64,000 nucleotides of DNA, from NCBI RefSeq assembly GCF_030244015.1, contig NZ_JASSYX010000004.1, forward strand, positions 496,001 to 560,000, written 5' to 3'. The first letter of the stretch is position 1, and each line of letters opens with the position of its first letter. The notes under the pieces were generated by a model. That model ran no database searches. It had not been told where the DNA came from and saw only the letters and a program-made list of their open reading frames with translations. The stretch comes from Pedobacter ginsengisoli. Its GTDB lineage: Bacteria > Bacteroidota > Bacteroidia > Sphingobacteriales > Sphingobacteriaceae. Made by a program: the position numbers and the translations under genes. This document shows positions 61,647 through 64,000 of this stretch, piece after piece.

Positions 61647-62468
61647 TTATTGAGATAAGGTAAAACTGATTGGAATGTTATACTTAACACGAACTTTTTT
61701 ACCATTCTGAACACCAGGAATCCATCTTGGACTAGCCTTTAGCACCCTCATTGCTTCTTCATCCGTACCACCCCCAAGTTTTCTTTCGACCTTGATGTCA
61801 GTTAAGCTACCGTCTTTCTCTACAACAAAAGATAAGAATACTTTACCTTGAATGTTATTTTCCTGAGCCTGAGCAGGGTATCTTACAGCTTTTTGAACAT
61901 AAGCATAAAATTTATCCATACCACCCGGGAAAGTTGGCTGAGTCTCAAGACTTACGAAATCGTAAACCTTTGTATCTTCTACCACTGCTGCTTGCTTAGG
62001 ACCATCTCCAGCCGCTGTTGCAATAACGATATCAGCATCAGGATCTCCGGCTACAGTTTTCTGACCTGGATCAGCCTTTTTTAAATCTTCAATCTCCACA
62101 GGTTCCTCGTCACGAACCAGCTCATCCGGCTTCACAATCGGAGGAGGGAACTTAATCTGATCCTGCTTTGGTGGAGGTGGCTGTGGCGGTGGTGGAGGCG
62201 GAGTCTCCGGATTTACCGGAGGGGGAGGCTGCACAACAACCTCTACCTGTTTAACAATCTCATCTTCCGGAGGCGGTGGTGTCACCAACTCCGCAATTTT
62301 AGGGGACAAGAACACCAATACAAATAACGATGACGCTATTAGTAATGATTTAGTTGTGTTTGCGTCACTACGCTGACGAAGCTCATAGGCACCGTAGCTT
62401 TTGTTTTTGTTAGCAAATACAACATCAAGCCAATCCCTTTTAAATAAATCTATTTTTGAACCAAACAT
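61647..62468 (-). CDS. TonB family energy transducer
   Basis: The 273-residue protein has one N-terminal membrane helix (SLLIASSLFVLVFLSPKIAE), then a proline-rich periplasm-spanning region with PPPP runs at about residues 68-115. The C-terminal TonB domain is IQGKVFLSFVVEKDGSLTDI followed by LKASPRWIPGVQNGKKV. It couples the proton-motive force to outer-membrane receptors. The length and Pro-rich spacer are typical of Bacteroidota TonB. It follows two exbD genes and precedes the small membrane protein. Confidence 0.92.
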   Translation of the reverse strand: MFGSKIDLFKRDWLDVVFANKNKSYGAYELRQRSDANTTKSLLIASSLFVLVFLSPKIAELVTPPPPEDEIVKQVEVVVQPPPPVNPETPPPPPPQPPPPKQDQIKFPPPIVKPDELVRDEEPVEIEDLKKADPGQKTVAGDPDADIVIATAAGDGPKQAAVVEDTKVYDFVSLETQPTFPGGMDKFYAYVQKAVRYPAQAQENNIQGKVFLSFVVEKDGSLTDIKVERKLGGGTDEEAMRVLKASPRWIPGVQNGKKVRVKYNIPISFTLSQ

Positions 62469-62495
62469 AGCTTAATATTTTACTTTTGTTTATAT

Positions 62496-63035
62496 CTATT
62501 TTAATATCCCACCTTCTCTCATGAATTGCTTCTCATTATCGAGAATATTTACATCATCAATTGCAGGGGCTGTTTTAATGGCGGCAATGTTCAGCTCATC
62601 CATTATATCAACAAAATTCTTATACGTAGCTCCATCTGTTGGTTTTACAACGACAACGATTTGCCTGCCTGTTTTATTTTTCACTTCCTCTTTATTCTTG
62701 AGTAAGGACCTCCTCACTTCGGCGAAGCTTTCAATAACAGGTTTTGCATCCTTTGCCTCGCCCATATACCAGGCCACTTTGTTTTTCTCTCCAAGGAGAA
62801 TGGTCATAGTTTGTGATGCACGAAGTTCATTCCTTACTTCATTGTCCTCTTGGTCCGGTTTTGCAATGTCCATCGCAATCGGCTTTGACAGGGAGGTGGT
62901 TAGCATAAAGAAAGTAATCAATAAGAATGCAAGGTCAACCATAGCGGTTAAATCCACTTTAGTATTTGCTTTCTTGGTTCTTACTTTACCGCCGCCTTTT
63001 TTCCCTCCCCCGCTGGAGGTATCTAATTCTGCCAT
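62496..63035 (-). CDS. ExbD/TolR family protein 2
   Basis: The 179-residue protein has a cytoplasmic start with a glycine/lysine-rich segment, then one helix with the proton-carrying aspartate in VDLTAMVDLAFLLITFFML. A periplasmic domain (NKVAWYMGEAKDAKPVIESF, then IVVVKPTDGATYKNFVDIMD) follows. It is the second of two adjacent ExbD paralogues, 9 bases after the first. Such pairs are common in Bacteroidota TonB systems. Confidence 0.93.
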   Translation of the reverse strand: MAELDTSSGGGKKGGGKVRTKKANTKVDLTAMVDLAFLLITFFMLTTSLSKPIAMDIAKPDQEDNEVRNELRASQTMTILLGEKNKVAWYMGEAKDAKPVIESFAEVRRSLLKNKEEVKNKTGRQIVVVVKPTDGATYKNFVDIMDELNIAAIKTAPAIDDVNILDNEKQFMREGGILK

Positions 63036-63044
63036 AATATGTTT

Positions 63045-63662
63045 TTATTTTCCGCCTTCGGCTGAAGTAATTAAACTAAATTTGTTAATTTTTTGCTTTT
63101 GAAGAATATCTATTACTTTCTTAACAGTAGGATATTCTTCCTCGGCATCCCCTTTTATACTGATTCTCAGAGGTTCATTATGAAGCTCAGCAACTGCATG
63201 ACGGTTTTGCATGATCCATTGTGCAAGTTGGTTATTGGTAGAATCTGACGGAATACCAGCGCTTTGTTCAGCAAATTTTGTTCTCTGTTCAGCATCCATT
63301 GCGATGAATTGCTTCAAGCTTTCAATTGGAACACCGAATGAACCCAGAACTCCAAAGCGTTTTCTCTCCTCAGGGGTAAATGAAATGTTATATTCCTTAC
63401 CTATTCTGTCGAGGGTAGCAACTTTTACATCCTGACCTACTATCTCGTAGAAAACTTTTCCTTTTCCTCCTATTGATAATATTCCTATATCCTTATCAGG
63501 CACTTTAATCTTATAAGTCGAACTTGGGATAATGATATCCAAAGGATCGGGCTGGCGCGCGGTTGCTGTTAATATAAAGAAAGTCAGCAGCAGGAATGAC
63601 ACATCGCACATGGCGGTCATATCAATCGAAGTGCTCTTTCTCTGGACCTTTGCTCTTGGCAT
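63045..63662 (-). CDS. ExbD/TolR family protein 1
   Basis: The 205-residue protein has the helix IDMTAMCDVSFLLLTFFILT with the essential Asp, followed by a longer periplasmic domain than its neighbour (FTPEERKRFGVLGSFGVPIE, ISIKGDAEEEYPTVKKVIDI). It is less like typical ExbD in the middle, with an insert of about 40 residues. It lies 83 bases after the ExbB-type gene. Confidence 0.92.
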   Translation of the reverse strand: MPRAKVQRKSTSIDMTAMCDVSFLLLTFFILTATARQPDPLDIIIPSSTYKIKVPDKDIGILSIGGKGKVFYEIVGQDVKVATLDRIGKEYNISFTPEERKRFGVLGSFGVPIESLKQFIAMDAEQRTKFAEQSAGIPSDSTNNQLAQWIMQNRHAVAELHNEPLRISIKGDAEEEYPTVKKVIDILQKQKINKFSLITSAEGGK

Positions 63663-63745
63663 AACTTTAAAAATTACTTATTTTTTTACTAATGATGTTA
63701 ATTCACCCGGTTTTCCATAAAAGCCGGTAAAAAAAATAATATTTT

Positions 63746-64000
63746 TTATTTATGCGTGCTGGCGTAAGTCTGGATGATGCTAAAACCTGCTTCGTCGATT
63801 GCGTAAGTTAACTTATCAATTCTCGAAGTAAGGATGTTATACATGATAATTGCAAAAGTAGATGTACCGATACCCGTAGCTGTATTGATAAGGGCCTCAG
63901 AAATACCAGTTGCCAAAGCCGCCTGATCCGGAGCACCAGAGTTAGCCAAACCACCGAAGGCCTTGATCATACCCGTTACTGTACCCAATAGTCCTGTTAG
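63746..64000 (-). CDS. ExbB/TolQ/MotA proton channel protein, 3' part only
   Basis: The frame runs from the right edge to a stop at 63746, so about 84 C-terminal residues are visible. They contain GTVTGMIKAFGGLANSGAPD, ISEALINTATGIGTSTFAII and a final helix with LTYAIDEAGFSI. These are the conserved last two helices of the ExbB/TolQ family, which forms the proton channel with ExbD. It begins a set with two ExbD genes and TonB. Confidence 0.92.
   Translation of the reverse strand, partial: LTGLLGTVTGMIKAFGGLANSGAPDQAALATGISEALINTATGIGTSTFAIIMYNILTSRIDKLTYAIDEAGFSIIQTYASTHK

Noticed and set aside
1..64000. tRNA or rRNA genes, riboswitches, intact insertion sequences, prophage or integrase genes
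   Set aside because: I saw none; intergenic regions are short and the open frames are accounted for by other families. Covariance-model searches would be needed to exclude small RNAs.

Overview
The window comes from a Bacteroidota chromosome, most likely family Sphingobacteriaceae (Pedobacter or a close relative). Several independent signs support this: type IX secretion genes (porV, gldJ), a 14-gene complex I operon with a short nuoG, Bacteroidota-restricted families (DUF6427, DUF4834, DUF2480, DUF4159), a PpiD/LptC/CoaX envelope block, and promoters of the Bacteroidota form TTG-N19-TAnnTTTG. I saw no tRNA, rRNA, CRISPR array, intact insertion sequence or prophage. The assignment is by family recognition only; no search was run.

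Layout. 1-14551 is mostly minus-strand housekeeping and envelope genes: DUF3109 (cut by the left edge), DUF3108, DUF2480, a PpiD-type foldase, LptC, an outer-membrane protein, pantothenate kinase CoaX, DUF6427, a glycosyltransferase, an LpxH-like phosphoesterase, a possible 30-residue membrane peptide, YfhO, DUF4834, YwbE and UvrB. 14591-26090 holds upp and yjjG, then a surface-glycan locus (flippase, three methyltransferases, three glycosyltransferases) interrupted by a large tricorn-type protease. 26201-28681 holds a DJ-1/PfpI protein and the GTPase TypA/BipA.

29061-34889 is the most unusual part: two divergent alpha/beta-hydrolases head a compact plus-strand run encoding an ATP-grasp ligase, a YbdK/GCS2-type carboxylate-amine ligase, a class I glutamine amidotransferase and a second, divergent ATP-grasp-like protein. 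This looks like an amidoligase pathway for an unknown peptide-like small molecule. Next come a small Cys-rich membrane protein, a Crp/Fnr regulator, YceI and pirin. 37696-41178 has ispF and the divergent T9SS pair porV/gldJ. 41191-45596 has a biotin carrier protein, DUF4159, RsmE, a CNNM/CBS transporter-like protein, inorganic pyrophosphatase and DedA. 45642-58564 is the complete nuoA-N operon, read on the minus strand. 58642-64000 is a TPR protein, a PstS-like lipoprotein and a TonB-ExbD-ExbD-ExbB energy-transduction set cut by the right edge.

Non-coding structure is concentrated in three places. A 151-bp palindrome with gap-free arms and four 11-bp direct repeats (28861-29011) lies between the esterase and typA. 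Two hairpin elements that share their end sequences lie in opposite orientation around a perfect 18-bp hairpin (37257-37684). A dispersed GTCATTGC-type repeat sits inside the nuo operon between nuoJ and nuoI.
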